Positions 25,972-35,651 of a stretch of 64,000 nucleotides of DNA are shown one piece after another (positions within the stretch are counted from its first letter, which is position 1; each line of letters begins with the position of its first letter). Under the pieces are notes generated by a model, which saw only the letters and a list, made by a program, of their open reading frames with translations, was not told the DNA's origin and did not search any database. The stretch comes from Planctomycetota bacterium (lineage in GTDB: Bacteria > Planctomycetota > Phycisphaerae > Phycisphaerales > Phycisphaeraceae). The stretch is taken from contig CP066225.1 of the NCBI GenBank assembly GCA_016350165.1, forward strand, positions 1,674,001 to 1,738,000, read 5' to 3'. The position numbers and the translations under genes were made by a program.

Positions 25972-27273
25972 TTAGAGCTGGACTGGCTCTGTTTCGCGTT
26001 CATGAGCGACGACGTCATCGTAGGTTTCACGTTTGCGGATGATGGTGGCGTCGGCGCCATCGACGAGGACTTCGACGGGGCGAGGCATGGCGTTGTAGTT
26101 TGAAGCCATGACCATGCCGTAGGCGCCGGCGGTGAAGATTGCGAGACGATCGCCACGCTTAACGGGTGGGAGCATACGCTCTTTGGCGACGGTGTCGGAT
26201 GACTCGCAGATTGGGCCTACGACGTCGTACTTTTCGAGACCTTCAAGAGGCATGTTCTCGGCACGAGCTGTGACTTCGAACTTTGCGTCAACAGCGGTTG
26301 GCCAAACGAAGTGGAATGCTTCATACATGGCTGGGCGGAGAAGGTGGTGCATGCCTGTGTTGAGGATTGCGAACTTCTTGTTGCCGCCTTTTTTGATGTA
26401 CTGAACGTCAGCGACGAGGATGCCTGAGTTGCCGGAGATTGTGCGACCTGGTTCGATGATGATCTTGAGGTCTTTGTCCTTGATGAGTGGGACGATTGCG
26501 TCGGCGTATGTTTTATATGAAGGTGACTTGCCGGACTCGTAGTCAGCTGCGTAACCGCCGCCGATGTCGAGTGTGTTGACTTCAAAGCCTTCGGCGCGGA
26601 GTTCGTCGATGAGGACGAGTGCTTTTTCAATGGCCATCACATATGGATCAGGTGAGTAGATCGGTGAACCAATGTGAAGGTGGATTGCATCAAGACGGCA
26701 GTGTTGGTTTTTGCCGTAGGAACGGAAAAACTGTTTTGCGCGTTCAATGTCAACGCCGAACTTGGTTTCTTTCTTGCCGGTGTTTGTTTTGACGTGCGTT
26801 TTTGGATCGTAAATATCTGGGTTTACACGAAGAGCACCATGAGCTTGCTTGCCAAGGGTTTCAGCGATGCGTGCGATGTTTTCGAATTCTTCTTCTGATT
26901 CGATGTTGAACCAGCCGATGCCTTCGTTGATGCCGAGGGTGATCTCTGCGTCGGTTTTGCCTACGCCTGCGTAGACGATCTTGGACATGTCGGCGCCGGC
27001 TTGTTTAGCACGGAAGATTTCGCCGCCTGAGACGGTGTCCATGCCGCAACCGAGTGAGTTGAGGAGTTTGATGATGTGGAGGTTGCCACAGGATTTGATT
27101 GAGTAGCAAATGATTGGGTCAACTTCGGCGAAAGCGTCACGTAATGCAGTGTAGTGATTACTGAATGTTTCAGCGGAGTAGATGTAGGCAGGCGAGCCGA
27201 CTTGATCGACGAGTTTGTCGACGTTAACGGATTCGCAGAAGAGTGAGCCGTTTTTGTAGTTGAATGAGTCCAT
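25972..27273 (-). CDS. lysA: Diaminopimelate decarboxylase
   Basis: Last step of lysine synthesis: decarboxylates meso-diaminopimelate to lysine with PLP. 433 residues, fold-type III. PLP lysine in CYSIKSCGN near residue 58 (usual form YA.KAN), then GCGMDTVSGGE, HLHIGSPIYSPDPY, LDIGGGYAADY and PGRTISGNSG for phosphate binding; the second half has GPICESSDTVAKERMLPPV, with the Cys and Glu that complete the neighbouring active site in the dimer, and FTAGAYGMVMASNYN. The ATG at 27273 has AGAAGGA eight bases upstream. Single-gene unit with its own terminator. The PLP-lysine segment is slightly unusual but all key residues are present. Confidence 0.95.
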   Translation of the reverse strand: MDSFNYKNGSLFCESVNVDKLVDQVGSPAYIYSAETFSNHYTALRDAFAEVDPIICYSIKSCGNLHIIKLLNSLGCGMDTVSGGEIFRAKQAGADMSKIVYAGVGKTDAEITLGINEGIGWFNIESEEEFENIARIAETLGKQAHGALRVNPDIYDPKTHVKTNTGKKETKFGVDIERAKQFFRSYGKNQHCRLDAIHLHIGSPIYSPDPYVMAIEKALVLIDELRAEGFEVNTLDIGGGYAADYESGKSPSYKTYADAIVPLIKDKDLKIIIEPGRTISGNSGILVADVQYIKKGGNKKFAILNTGMHHLLRPAMYEAFHFVWPTAVDAKFEVTARAENMPLEGLEKYDVVGPICESSDTVAKERMLPPVKRGDRLAIFTAGAYGMVMASNYNAMPRPVEVLVDGADATIIRKRETYDDVVAHERETEPVQL

Positions 27274-27765
27274 ATATGTATCCTTCTGTCGTCCACACCA
27301 ACAGAGATAGAAATAACTAGGTTGAGCTTGTTGTATCAGGTGCCATCCCCTGCACGCAGGCAGTACACGTGATCAAGCAGAAGTATGATACCAGAGGGAG
27401 CGGTTGTTGCGAGTTGGCGGAGGAAATGGGGCGATATCAAAAGGCAAAACGATCGTTTATATATGCTTAATCTGAAACGGTTTACCCGTAAAAAATGGGT
27501 AATGGTTTGTATTTTTTGATTGCCAAAAGATATCGTACAGTTGTAGGATGATAAGTTTGGGATGTAAGTCACATTCCAGGGCGAGACGATCAGTCGGTGT
27601 GGCAAGACTTAATGCTGATGTAAGCTCGAAAAGGCTTGGCGGGGATACCCAGCTTTGTATATCCGTGAGGCGGTGATGTATTGAAGATGCAGTATGCGTG
27701 TACTTGTATTGCATCTGTGATGAGAACAATGCAAGCTGAGTTTGGTTCAATCAGGGAGAGGTGAT
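27274..27765. other. Divergent intergenic region between lysA and the PAS kinase
   Basis: About 490 bases holding both promoters. No convincing gene and no lysine-riboswitch-like fold that I can recognise. Short open frames on the minus strand have no ribosome sites or recognisable motifs. Confidence 0.4.
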
Positions 27766-28905
27766 ATGTCAAGATACGGCAATCGGGATGAGGCCGATTT
27801 GAACATCACGACAACGATGGCTCTCGAAGATTTTCTGGCCAACAAATCGAAGTATTTTGAGATGCTCATTGAGAACATCGATGATGTGTTTTGGATATTC
27901 GATGTGAAGGAACAGAAGTCGGTGTATTTGTCGCCGGCGTTTACGAAGATCACTGGTCATGATCGGATGGAAATCATTGCGAACTTTGGTCGGTTGCGCG
28001 ACATGGTGTTTCATGAAGACCTTCATATCTTTGATGCTTTATATGCGGAAGTAATGGCAGGACAGTCATGTGATATTTATTACCGCATCCTTGGTGCTGA
28101 GGGGAATCTGGTTTGGTTCAGGTGTCGATCGAATCCGATCTTTAATGAGGAAGGTGAGCATACACATGCAGTGGGGATTTGCCGCGATGTGACGCAGCGG
28201 ATTGCGGTTGAAAATGCGTTGCGCGATTCGAAGAATCACTATCAGCAGCTCGCACAGTCTAATCGACAGTTAGTCATGGAAGTGAATCATCGTGTGAGGA
28301 ATAACTTAGCTGGTTTGTTGAGTCTGATTAAGTTGACGAAATCGCGGTGCGGGACGGTTGACAAGTTTGCGGGGTCGATGAAACGACGGATTGAGTTGAT
28401 GAGTGTGGTGCATGATGCGTTGGCGCAGCAGGATTGGCGTGCACTGGATTTTCGAGATTTGGTGCACACGATGTTGTTTTCGATTGATTCGCCTCCGAAT
28501 GTGAAGGTGAAGCTGGATGGTCCTTCGGTGATGTTAATGCCGAGACAGGTGATGCCGTTGGTATTCACGTTGATGGAGATTTATAACGTTCATGGGAGTA
28601 CGCTGCCGCTTAAGTCGCTGCGCGGGACGATTACATTGAAGTGGGAGTTGCAGGTGAGGGATGGCCGAAAGTGGTTGAAGCTGTTGTGGCGACAGGATCT
28701 GAGCGAGCTGCCTGAGTTACCGATGACTGAGGCGCGGCAAGCGAGTAATGAACTGGCTGAAGAATTGGTGACGGGGTTCATTGAGTATGAATTGGGCGGT
28801 GAGTGCAGCTTGACGACTGAGAACAATGTGACGACGCATATGATCGCGTTTCCGATTGATTCGATTGATGCTGCTCCGCAGGTGAGTCAAGGCGAGGGGA
28901 TTTAA
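27766..28905 (+). CDS. PAS-domain sensor histidine kinase, HisKA_2-like, with degenerate ATP-binding part
   Basis: Soluble sensor kinase of 379 residues; ATG at 27766 after GGGAGAGG. A PAS domain at about 30-150 (IENIDDVFWIFDVKEQKSVY, AVGICRDVTQRIAVENALR) is followed by a HisKA_2 type dimerisation segment with phosphoacceptor His at about 175 (EVNHRVRNNLAGLLSLI). The ATPase part is divergent: the N-box is shortened to LMEIYNVHGS, and the glycine boxes are hard to find (LKLLWRQD, then ELAEELVTGFIEYELGGE). It may be a low-activity or non-catalytic phosphotransfer protein. No response regulator adjacent; the next gene is a cysteine desulfurase 77 bases on. Confidence 0.8.
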   Translation: MSRYGNRDEADLNITTTMALEDFLANKSKYFEMLIENIDDVFWIFDVKEQKSVYLSPAFTKITGHDRMEIIANFGRLRDMVFHEDLHIFDALYAEVMAGQSCDIYYRILGAEGNLVWFRCRSNPIFNEEGEHTHAVGICRDVTQRIAVENALRDSKNHYQQLAQSNRQLVMEVNHRVRNNLAGLLSLIKLTKSRCGTVDKFAGSMKRRIELMSVVHDALAQQDWRALDFRDLVHTMLFSIDSPPNVKVKLDGPSVMLMPRQVMPLVFTLMEIYNVHGSTLPLKSLRGTITLKWELQVRDGRKWLKLLWRQDLSELPELPMTEARQASNELAEELVTGFIEYELGGECSLTTENNVTTHMIAFPIDSIDAAPQVSQGEGI

Positions 28906-28982
28906 GCGGAGGGGGCGAAGCGTAATGGGACTGAAAATGTTCGGATTATGGCATTTTGAGTGCTGTGGCTACAATTACATGT

Positions 28983-30215
28983 ATGGAATGGATTTACCTC
29001 GATAACAATGCGACGACAATGCCCGCGCCTGAAGTGACTGAAGCGATGGGTGAAATGAACCAAACGACGTGGGCGAACCCCTCGTCAGTACACCGTTTTG
29101 GTCAGATGGTAAAACAACGAATTGAGTTAGCGCGGACACAGTTAGCGAGATTGATTGGTGCGAGGCCACATGAGATCACGTTCACGTCTGGTGGGACGGA
29201 AGCAAATAACTTGGCGATACAGGGGCTACTTGGGCCTCAGTTTGAGAAGGCTTCGACGCTGATTACGACGGTGGTTGAGCATTCGGCTGTGCATGGGCCT
29301 GCGGATTATGCTGAGAAGTTGGGGCACCGGGTGGTAAAGCTGGGTGTGGATGTGGATGGGCTGATTGATGCGGATGATTTGAAGGCTGCGATCGGTGTCG
29401 CGGTGAGTGGGAATGAGGCGCCGCTGACGGTTTTGGTGTCGGTGCAGTGGGCGAATAATGAGACGGGGTCGATACAGGACATGAAAGCAATCACGGAAGC
29501 AGTTCAAGCTGCACGTGATGAGGCTGATGAGCGGGGTGTGAAAACGAAGATTATTTTGCATGCGGATGCGACGCAGGCAGTGGGAAAGTTGAATGTGGAT
29601 TTGAAAGAGTTGCCGCTGGACATGATGACGTTGGCGGCTCATAAATTTCATGGGCCAAAGGGCGTGGGGGCGCTTTGGGTGAGAACGGGGATTCGGTTGC
29701 AAGCTCAACAAAAGGGCGGACCTCAGGAGCGTGAACGAAGAGCGGGGACGGAGAATTCGGTTGGGATTATGGGGATTGGCGTTGCTGCGGAGTTGGCGCG
29801 GAGCTTTGTGGAAAGTTCAGAAGAGGTCGAGAAAATTCGGGGGATGAGAGACTGGTTCGAGCAGCGTTTGGTTGAAGAACTGGTGACAGATGATGTGAAG
29901 CCTGAGGTAGTGATCAACTGCAAGAATGCTGAGCGATTATGGAATACAACGAATATTGCTTTTCGTGGGATTGAAGCGGAGGCGATCTTGGTGGGACTGT
30001 CAGAAAAAGGTGTATGCGCGTCGGCTGGATCGGCATGCTCGAGTGGGTCGCTGGAGCCAAGTCCGGTATTAATGGCGATGGGTATCCCAGAACCACTGGC
30101 TCATGGGTCGGTTCGCTTTTCACTCTCACGGTACACGACTGAAACGGAACTTAAGAAGGCTGTCGGGATTGTGGTGGATGTGGTGAGCAGACTCCAGAAG
30201 ACTATGCCCATATGA
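28983..30215 (+). CDS. Cysteine desulfurase (NifS/IscS family)
   Basis: PLP enzyme that takes sulfur from cysteine for Fe-S clusters or tRNA thiolation. I start at the ATG at 28983, just before EWIYLDNNATTMPAPEV; the frame opens at 28956. Motifs: TSGGTEANNLAIQG, HADATQAVGKL, the PLP lysine in AAHKFHGPKGVG (about K221), RAGTENSVGIMG, and the catalytic-cysteine loop CASAGSACSSGSLEPS (about C352). About 410 residues, normal. No iscU, sufB or similar lies beside it, so its acceptor cannot be named. The plus strand is strongly G-rich here. Confidence 0.93.
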   Translation: MEWIYLDNNATTMPAPEVTEAMGEMNQTTWANPSSVHRFGQMVKQRIELARTQLARLIGARPHEITFTSGGTEANNLAIQGLLGPQFEKASTLITTVVEHSAVHGPADYAEKLGHRVVKLGVDVDGLIDADDLKAAIGVAVSGNEAPLTVLVSVQWANNETGSIQDMKAITEAVQAARDEADERGVKTKIILHADATQAVGKLNVDLKELPLDMMTLAAHKFHGPKGVGALWVRTGIRLQAQQKGGPQERERRAGTENSVGIMGIGVAAELARSFVESSEEVEKIRGMRDWFEQRLVEELVTDDVKPEVVINCKNAERLWNTTNIAFRGIEAEAILVGLSEKGVCASAGSACSSGSLEPSPVLMAMGIPEPLAHGSVRFSLSRYTTETELKKAVGIVVDVVSRLQKTMPI

Positions 30216-30465
30216 TCAGGCAATAACCTCAATCACACACAACACCACAGACTCTTATATAGATAGACACATAAGCTCATTGCTCTTTTTACAATTCGGC
30301 AGATTATGATTGCATCAACTTGGTTATACGGACGATGAATCTTTCAGGCTCATGTGAGTATTCCGTGTTTCACGTTTTACAACGTGACGGACGAGCAGCA
30401 ATAAAGTACCCTAGAAGGTAATTGGCATTTAATGGGATAGATCCAGGGCCTCGGGAATCAGATCA

Positions 30466-32721
30466 ATGCAGTTAATGACGTGGACAATGGCAAGGCTGGG
30501 CAGCCGATTCGGTTTTTTGTTTGAGCCGTATAAGAAGCGCGTACTCCATAGTGCAATGGGGCGGCTTCTCGACCAGCCACTGGACCTGATGGTGGGTCTG
30601 GTAGAGCCGGATGGGACCAAACGTGTCCTGCCCTTCACGATCGATGGCAAAGAACTTTGCAACTGCGAACAATTCGAACGCGTCAATTCCATCACCTATC
30701 GAGGCTATTCTGAAGATTACCGCCTCCGCTTCGAATTCAACATCCATTCGATCTTCTATCCCCAAGACGAAAAACTCTGCCTGCTTCCTGCTTTCTATCT
30801 CGAAATGCGTGTCAATCCAATCAAGAATTGGCGTTGGCGTGAAGAGCGTAAAGAAATTCCGGACAAAGTTAAACTCTTCATTCGCATTAAGCGGCCGAAC
30901 ACTGATCTCTCAGTCAAAGTCGGCGACGGCGGCAAAAACGCACAAATCAATCTTGCATATCAAAACGAGCTTAAACCTGAACAAGGCCCAGCTTCACGTC
31001 AACCAGCAGAACTTCCGCCAGTCAATGTCGAGGAGCGAATCCTTTCATTGAATCCGGGCTGCTCTGTCATGAACGAAGAGCTTGCAGGTGAAGATGGTGC
31101 AGGACTTGAATACGAAATTCCGATTTCAGAAACAGGTTCAGGTATTAAGTGGCGACTGATTTGGGCTGCTTACACGCGTGACCCGATTCTGAAGATTAAA
31201 GATAAAAATGAACTGCGTGATGCGACCTTCCGTTATTGCAGCCATTGGTTAGACGTTAATGAAGTCATGGCCGACGCTGTTGCAAACCGTGACGATTGGC
31301 TTGCTCACTCACGTCGTTTCGAAAAGTTGATGGACCAGGCGCCGCTACGTGGTGCGCGTCGTCACCTGATCAACCAATCGTTCCACTCATTCCTTGGCAA
31401 CACGTTCTGGTGTGATATTCGTGACCAGAAGGGGCCGATGAAGCAGTGGTTCTCGGTATGGGAAGGAACGTGTACTTATCACTCGACGATTGACGTTGAG
31501 TACAACACAACGCTTTGGTACCTAACACTCTGGCCACGCTTGCTTGCGATGCAGATCGACCAGTGGGCTAACTTCCGAATAGAGCATGAGCCATCGGGCG
31601 GTGCTTACATGTCGCACGATATCGGTGTTGGCACGCACATCACCGGCCAAGCATACCCGCATGACATGCCTGTTGAAGAAGCATCCAATTACCTGCTAAT
31701 CCTGCAGACATATATGCACTGGACGGCTGATCGTTCGGTTGCACATCGTCACAAGCCACTCATTGAAAAGTTGGCTGCATACCTCAAATGGGCTGACCGT
31801 GATGGTTCAGGTTTCACTTCCGAAGGCAATGCGAACACTATCGACGATGCGAACCATGCAACACAGTATGCCAATAAACAGACATACCTCGCAGTAAAAC
31901 GTGTCGCAGCACTCCGTGCAGCTTCAACGCTTCTTCAGCATGCGAGCAACGAAGACCTAGCTAAAGAATGCGAAGAGATTGCAGAAGATGCGATCAAGAA
32001 GATTGAGCGTTCAGCTTGGATGGGTGATCATTATGCGGTTTGTCTTGAGAAAAACAGTTTCGGCATGATCGACGATGCTACTGGCGAGATGATCTCCTTC
32101 GATCAGGACTCCGGCTGGGATGCTTACTCGATCTACTCCGCGAACGGCACCTTCCTGCCTCACATCATTGGGCAGCCTGATATTCTTGACCTCAAACGTG
32201 TGAAGACCGACATTACCGCTGCCATTCGTGAGAACAACTCACAATATGGCAACGGACATACTTCTGATGAACCGGATAATGTCTGGGTCAGCCAAAACAT
32301 GTGGCGTGACCATCTTGCGGTCTACTTGCGCATGCCTTCCGGCCACGCTCAGTGCTACTGGGACATGCAACTCATGAGTAACGTGCGTTACCAGTCCTTC
32401 GGCTACATCGACACGTACGTCAACAATCAACTTGCCTTCTATCCTCGTGGCGCGGTCGCAATGGGTTACCTGCTTTCAGGTCCACGGCTCATCATCGACC
32501 GCCTCGCACCGGGCGGCGCTTACATCACTGTCGAACCTTCACGCAATGTCCCACAACGCTGGCCGCTCTTGCCACTCGCTGACTGGAAAGCTAACAAAAT
32601 CCCGGTCTGCGTCGTCGATGGCAACGGCAACGTCAATATCGAAGGTGAAATCGACCCGATCATCGTCCACGGCAACAAAGTTTCTGAAGATGATCCTAAA
32701 GGCAAAAACCTCATCGGATAA
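30466..32721 (+). CDS. Clan GH-O-like glycoside hydrolase (related to GH52/GH116)
   Basis: 751 residues, apparently cytoplasmic (no signal peptide). The first 260 residues look like a beta-sandwich, the rest an (alpha/alpha)6 barrel. From memory of GH52 xylosidases and GH116 glucosidases, WEGTCTYHSTIDVEYNTTLW carries the nucleophile Glu (E333), GGAYMSHDIGVGTHITGQAY matches the GG.SFTHDMGV segment of GH52, and NTIDDANHATQYANKQTYLA has the Asp (about D460) at the acid/base position of the TYD motif. Overall likeness is low, so substrate is uncertain; a beta-linked pyranoside is plausible. It may belong to a new family. The gene begins G-rich and turns C-rich within 200 bases. Confidence 0.6.
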   Translation: MQLMTWTMARLGSRFGFLFEPYKKRVLHSAMGRLLDQPLDLMVGLVEPDGTKRVLPFTIDGKELCNCEQFERVNSITYRGYSEDYRLRFEFNIHSIFYPQDEKLCLLPAFYLEMRVNPIKNWRWREERKEIPDKVKLFIRIKRPNTDLSVKVGDGGKNAQINLAYQNELKPEQGPASRQPAELPPVNVEERILSLNPGCSVMNEELAGEDGAGLEYEIPISETGSGIKWRLIWAAYTRDPILKIKDKNELRDATFRYCSHWLDVNEVMADAVANRDDWLAHSRRFEKLMDQAPLRGARRHLINQSFHSFLGNTFWCDIRDQKGPMKQWFSVWEGTCTYHSTIDVEYNTTLWYLTLWPRLLAMQIDQWANFRIEHEPSGGAYMSHDIGVGTHITGQAYPHDMPVEEASNYLLILQTYMHWTADRSVAHRHKPLIEKLAAYLKWADRDGSGFTSEGNANTIDDANHATQYANKQTYLAVKRVAALRAASTLLQHASNEDLAKECEEIAEDAIKKIERSAWMGDHYAVCLEKNSFGMIDDATGEMISFDQDSGWDAYSIYSANGTFLPHIIGQPDILDLKRVKTDITAAIRENNSQYGNGHTSDEPDNVWVSQNMWRDHLAVYLRMPSGHAQCYWDMQLMSNVRYQSFGYIDTYVNNQLAFYPRGAVAMGYLLSGPRLIIDRLAPGGAYITVEPSRNVPQRWPLLPLADWKANKIPVCVVDGNGNVNIEGEIDPIIVHGNKVSEDDPKGKNLIG

Positions 32722-32909
32722 GACGCAACCTATCACAATCGGCAAATCACTGTCCGCAAGATTTCTGAAGCCACAATACTTATATGTTCACCCCGCATGT
32801 GATTAAATATGACATGTATCTATTTGCACACCTTCATTTTGCTTACATCACACGATCTATTAGTATGGTGAGCCGCCTTAAATTCACCCATACGAAGTGT
32901 TAATAGTTC

Positions 32910-34388
32910 ATGGTTTTCAGCTCATATTCATTCATTCTGCTGTTTCTTCCGATCGTATTGGTCGGATTTGCTGTAACAACCAAACTACCTTCCCGCCGCT
33001 TGCCTTTTGTTTGGCTCATTCTTTGCTCCCTACTCTACTGCGGCTACTGGCGAATTGATGATCTTGTCCCACTTGCAGCTTCTGTCACATTCAACTTCGC
33101 GCTTGGCAGATTGCTGACAAAAAATCACCTGCAAAATAAACATACAAAGTTACTACTCGTCTTAGGCGTCGCAGCAAACCTCGCCATGCTTGGTTACTTC
33201 AAGTACACAGGCATGCTGACTGAAACGACCAACACGCTCTTTGGACTCACTTGGACGATCCCCAAAATCATCCTGCCGATCGCGATCTCTTTCTATACCT
33301 TTCAACAGATTGCGTATCTCTTCGATGCCAGTCGTGGCCTCACACGTGAGCACCACTTCATCGACTACTGCCTCTTTGTTACATTCTTCCCGCAGCTCAT
33401 CGCAGGCCCGATCGTACATCACAAAGACATTCTGCCTCAGTTTCACAACCGCAAACTCGCGATCACAGCTCCTAACCTTTCCATCGGGCTGAGCTTTTTC
33501 ATTTTTGGCTTATCCAAAAAAGTGCTCATTGCTGATGAACTATCCCTGCTCACCACCAAAGCTTTCACCAGTGACACAACCGGCATATCACTTGCAACCG
33601 CTTGGCTTGGCGCGATCGCATACACGCTTCAAATCTACTTTGATTTTTCAGGCTACTCCGACATGGCACTCGGGCTCGCGCGATTCTTCGGCATCAAGCT
33701 GCCACTCAACTTCAACTCACCGTACCGAGCAACGAACATCATCGACTTTTGGCGTCGCTGGCACATCACGCTTTCCTCCTTCCTGCGTGACTACCTCTAC
33801 ATCCCGCTCGGCGGCAATCGACACGGTAAAGCAAGGCGTTACACCAACCTCTTCATCACCATGTTACTCGGTGGCCTCTGGCATGGTGCGTCATGGGTCT
33901 TCATGCTTTGGGGTGGTTTACATGGCATTTATCTCGTCATCAATCATGCTTTCAGAAAAATCACAAAGCACGATCCAACCATCGAACCCAAACTGCCTTA
34001 CCTGATCTTCGCACGATCACTGACCTTTATTGCTGTGGTCGTCGCATGGGTTTTCTTCAGAGCCGACAACTTCGCACAAGCAACCGATTTCATTCACGCC
34101 ATGTTCGCCCTCGGCAACACTTCACTCACAAGCCATCCATATAAAAACGCACAGATCATTCTGATCATCGCTGCACTCATTTGCGTCTTCGTATTACCGA
34201 ACGTTCAAACCATGATGCGTCATCATCGGCCGCACTTTGGTCGTAAACTACAATGGGATGGCAACCCAGCATTAAATAGATGGAAATGGCGTCCAGACAC
34301 GTTCTGGACAATCGTGCAAGCACTCCTTCTGGTTGCTTGTTTATTACAGATTTCAAGAGGCGGCGAATTTATCTACTACCGTTTCTAA
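32910..34388 (+). CDS. MBOAT-family O-acyltransferase (AlgI-like)
   Basis: Polytopic membrane acyltransferase of 492 residues that passes acetyl groups to an extracytoplasmic partner for polysaccharide acetylation. Hallmarks: MVFSSYSFILLFLPIVLVGF at the start, FYTFQQIAYLFDASRG, FFPQLIAGPIVHH, YFDFSGYSDMALGLARFFG, NIIDFWRRWHITLSSFLRDY with YIPLGGNR, and the catalytic His in GGLWHGASWVFMLWGGLHG (H325). About eleven membrane helices. Followed 45 bases later by an SGNH-like exported protein, the usual partner arrangement. The polysaccharide itself is unknown; no other synthesis genes are adjacent. Confidence 0.93.
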   Translation: MVFSSYSFILLFLPIVLVGFAVTTKLPSRRLPFVWLILCSLLYCGYWRIDDLVPLAASVTFNFALGRLLTKNHLQNKHTKLLLVLGVAANLAMLGYFKYTGMLTETTNTLFGLTWTIPKIILPIAISFYTFQQIAYLFDASRGLTREHHFIDYCLFVTFFPQLIAGPIVHHKDILPQFHNRKLAITAPNLSIGLSFFIFGLSKKVLIADELSLLTTKAFTSDTTGISLATAWLGAIAYTLQIYFDFSGYSDMALGLARFFGIKLPLNFNSPYRATNIIDFWRRWHITLSSFLRDYLYIPLGGNRHGKARRYTNLFITMLLGGLWHGASWVFMLWGGLHGIYLVINHAFRKITKHDPTIEPKLPYLIFARSLTFIAVVVAWVFFRADNFAQATDFIHAMFALGNTSLTSHPYKNAQIILIIAALICVFVLPNVQTMMRHHRPHFGRKLQWDGNPALNRWKWRPDTFWTIVQALLLVACLLQISRGGEFIYYRF

Positions 34389-34433
34389 TCACACTTAAAT
34401 ACAAACAATAACACAAACGATTCATCGTTGAAT

Positions 34434-35573
34434 ATGAACAGACTTTCAAAAAAACATCTTCTCACCTTCAGCATCATCGCATCAATACTCATTGCCTGCG
34501 TTGTGAGCTATAACATGCTCCTCGATCCATACAACGCATACCCATCTGTTCATTTATCGATGTTTAATAAAGCACGCGCTGCCGGTGCATATCAGCGAGG
34601 CCGCGCCGAATCTATTCAAGCAAATCAATGGTCAACACTCTTAATGGGTTCATCCATTATGGAAGTTGGTTTTGACGCTGCTAACTCAAATATCTCAGAT
34701 CGAAACGCACACAACATCGCTCTCAACGGCACAACGCTTCCTGAAATAACAGCAGCATTCGAATATATGCTCGAAAACAAGCATCCTATAAAGCGCATCA
34801 TGCTCACGTTCGACAACCATTGGTTGTGGTATGCAAAACCGATCACAAACTCATACAAAGAGTCGCCGCTTAATCCTGATTACTCATTGGTTGATTACCA
34901 CGCATCCAATCTGCTTGGTTTTGGTACGATCGAAAACACCAATAAAATCCTGATCAATTACTTCAACGACACACCCCCTGCATACACGTCGTTTGGCCAA
35001 CGAGTCAAACCAATCCTTAAGCCCAGCACATCACAACACAAAGTTTTTGCAAAACATTCTGCGCTCGCATCAGACGATAAACAGCACGCGGATTGGTCAC
35101 AGCAAATAAACCTGAAACGGCTTGAAGAATTCATTACGACCAGCCAAAACAACAACATCAAACTCACGATCGCCCTCCCTCCCATGCATGCAATAAGCAT
35201 CCAACGCATGGATGACTACAGCTTAAAACATTGGGAGCAAGGCAAACGCAAACTCGTGCAACTAGTCGAACGTCTCAACCAACAATCACTAGACTCGCCA
35301 ACAATTGATCTCTGGGATTTTGCAACCATCAACACCTACTCAACAGAATCCATCCCATCACCAAAAGACACTTCTCGCATGAAGTATTTCTGGGACAAGA
35401 TCCATATCACCTCAACCACAGGCGATATCATTCTCAACCTTATATTTAATCAGGCTACCCCATCTACCAATACCCCATATATTGGCAGCCAAATTACCTC
35501 CAGTAACATCGACTCACACCTCAACACAATACGCGATGCTCGCTCAGAATTACCACCACTACTAGACAAGTAA
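34434..35573 (+). CDS. Membrane-anchored SGNH-like partner of the MBOAT acyltransferase
   Basis: About 379 residues; ATG at 34434 (the frame opens at a TTG at 34428). One N-terminal anchor (LLTFSIIASILIACVVSYNM), then an extracytoplasmic domain. LLMGSSIMEVGFDAANSNI provides the nucleophile-type Ser of an SGNH fold (GSS in place of GDS), NIALNGTTLPEI is the block-II-like Gly/Asn region, and TIALPPMHAI and FWDKIHITSTTGDIILN resemble the terminal blocks with the D..H pair. By analogy with AlgJ/AlgX it would take acetyl from the MBOAT protein and place it on a sugar. The pairing with the upstream gene supports this. Confidence 0.75.
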   Translation: MNRLSKKHLLTFSIIASILIACVVSYNMLLDPYNAYPSVHLSMFNKARAAGAYQRGRAESIQANQWSTLLMGSSIMEVGFDAANSNISDRNAHNIALNGTTLPEITAAFEYMLENKHPIKRIMLTFDNHWLWYAKPITNSYKESPLNPDYSLVDYHASNLLGFGTIENTNKILINYFNDTPPAYTSFGQRVKPILKPSTSQHKVFAKHSALASDDKQHADWSQQINLKRLEEFITTSQNNNIKLTIALPPMHAISIQRMDDYSLKHWEQGKRKLVQLVERLNQQSLDSPTIDLWDFATINTYSTESIPSPKDTSRMKYFWDKIHITSTTGDIILNLIFNQATPSTNTPYIGSQITSSNIDSHLNTIRDARSELPPLLDK

Positions 35574-35587
35574 CAATCAAACATAAA

Positions 35588-35626
35588 ACTAAAAAAGCGA
35601 CCGCATCAAGCAGTCGCTTTTCTTTT
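35588..35626. terminator. Bidirectional terminator
   Basis: Stem AAAGCGAC (35594-35601) with GTCGCTTT (35613-35620), flanked by A- and T-runs; it serves both the SGNH gene (plus) and pyrE (minus). Confidence 0.88.
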
Positions 35627-35651
35627 TGTCTCATTTCATTCGAATCAATAA

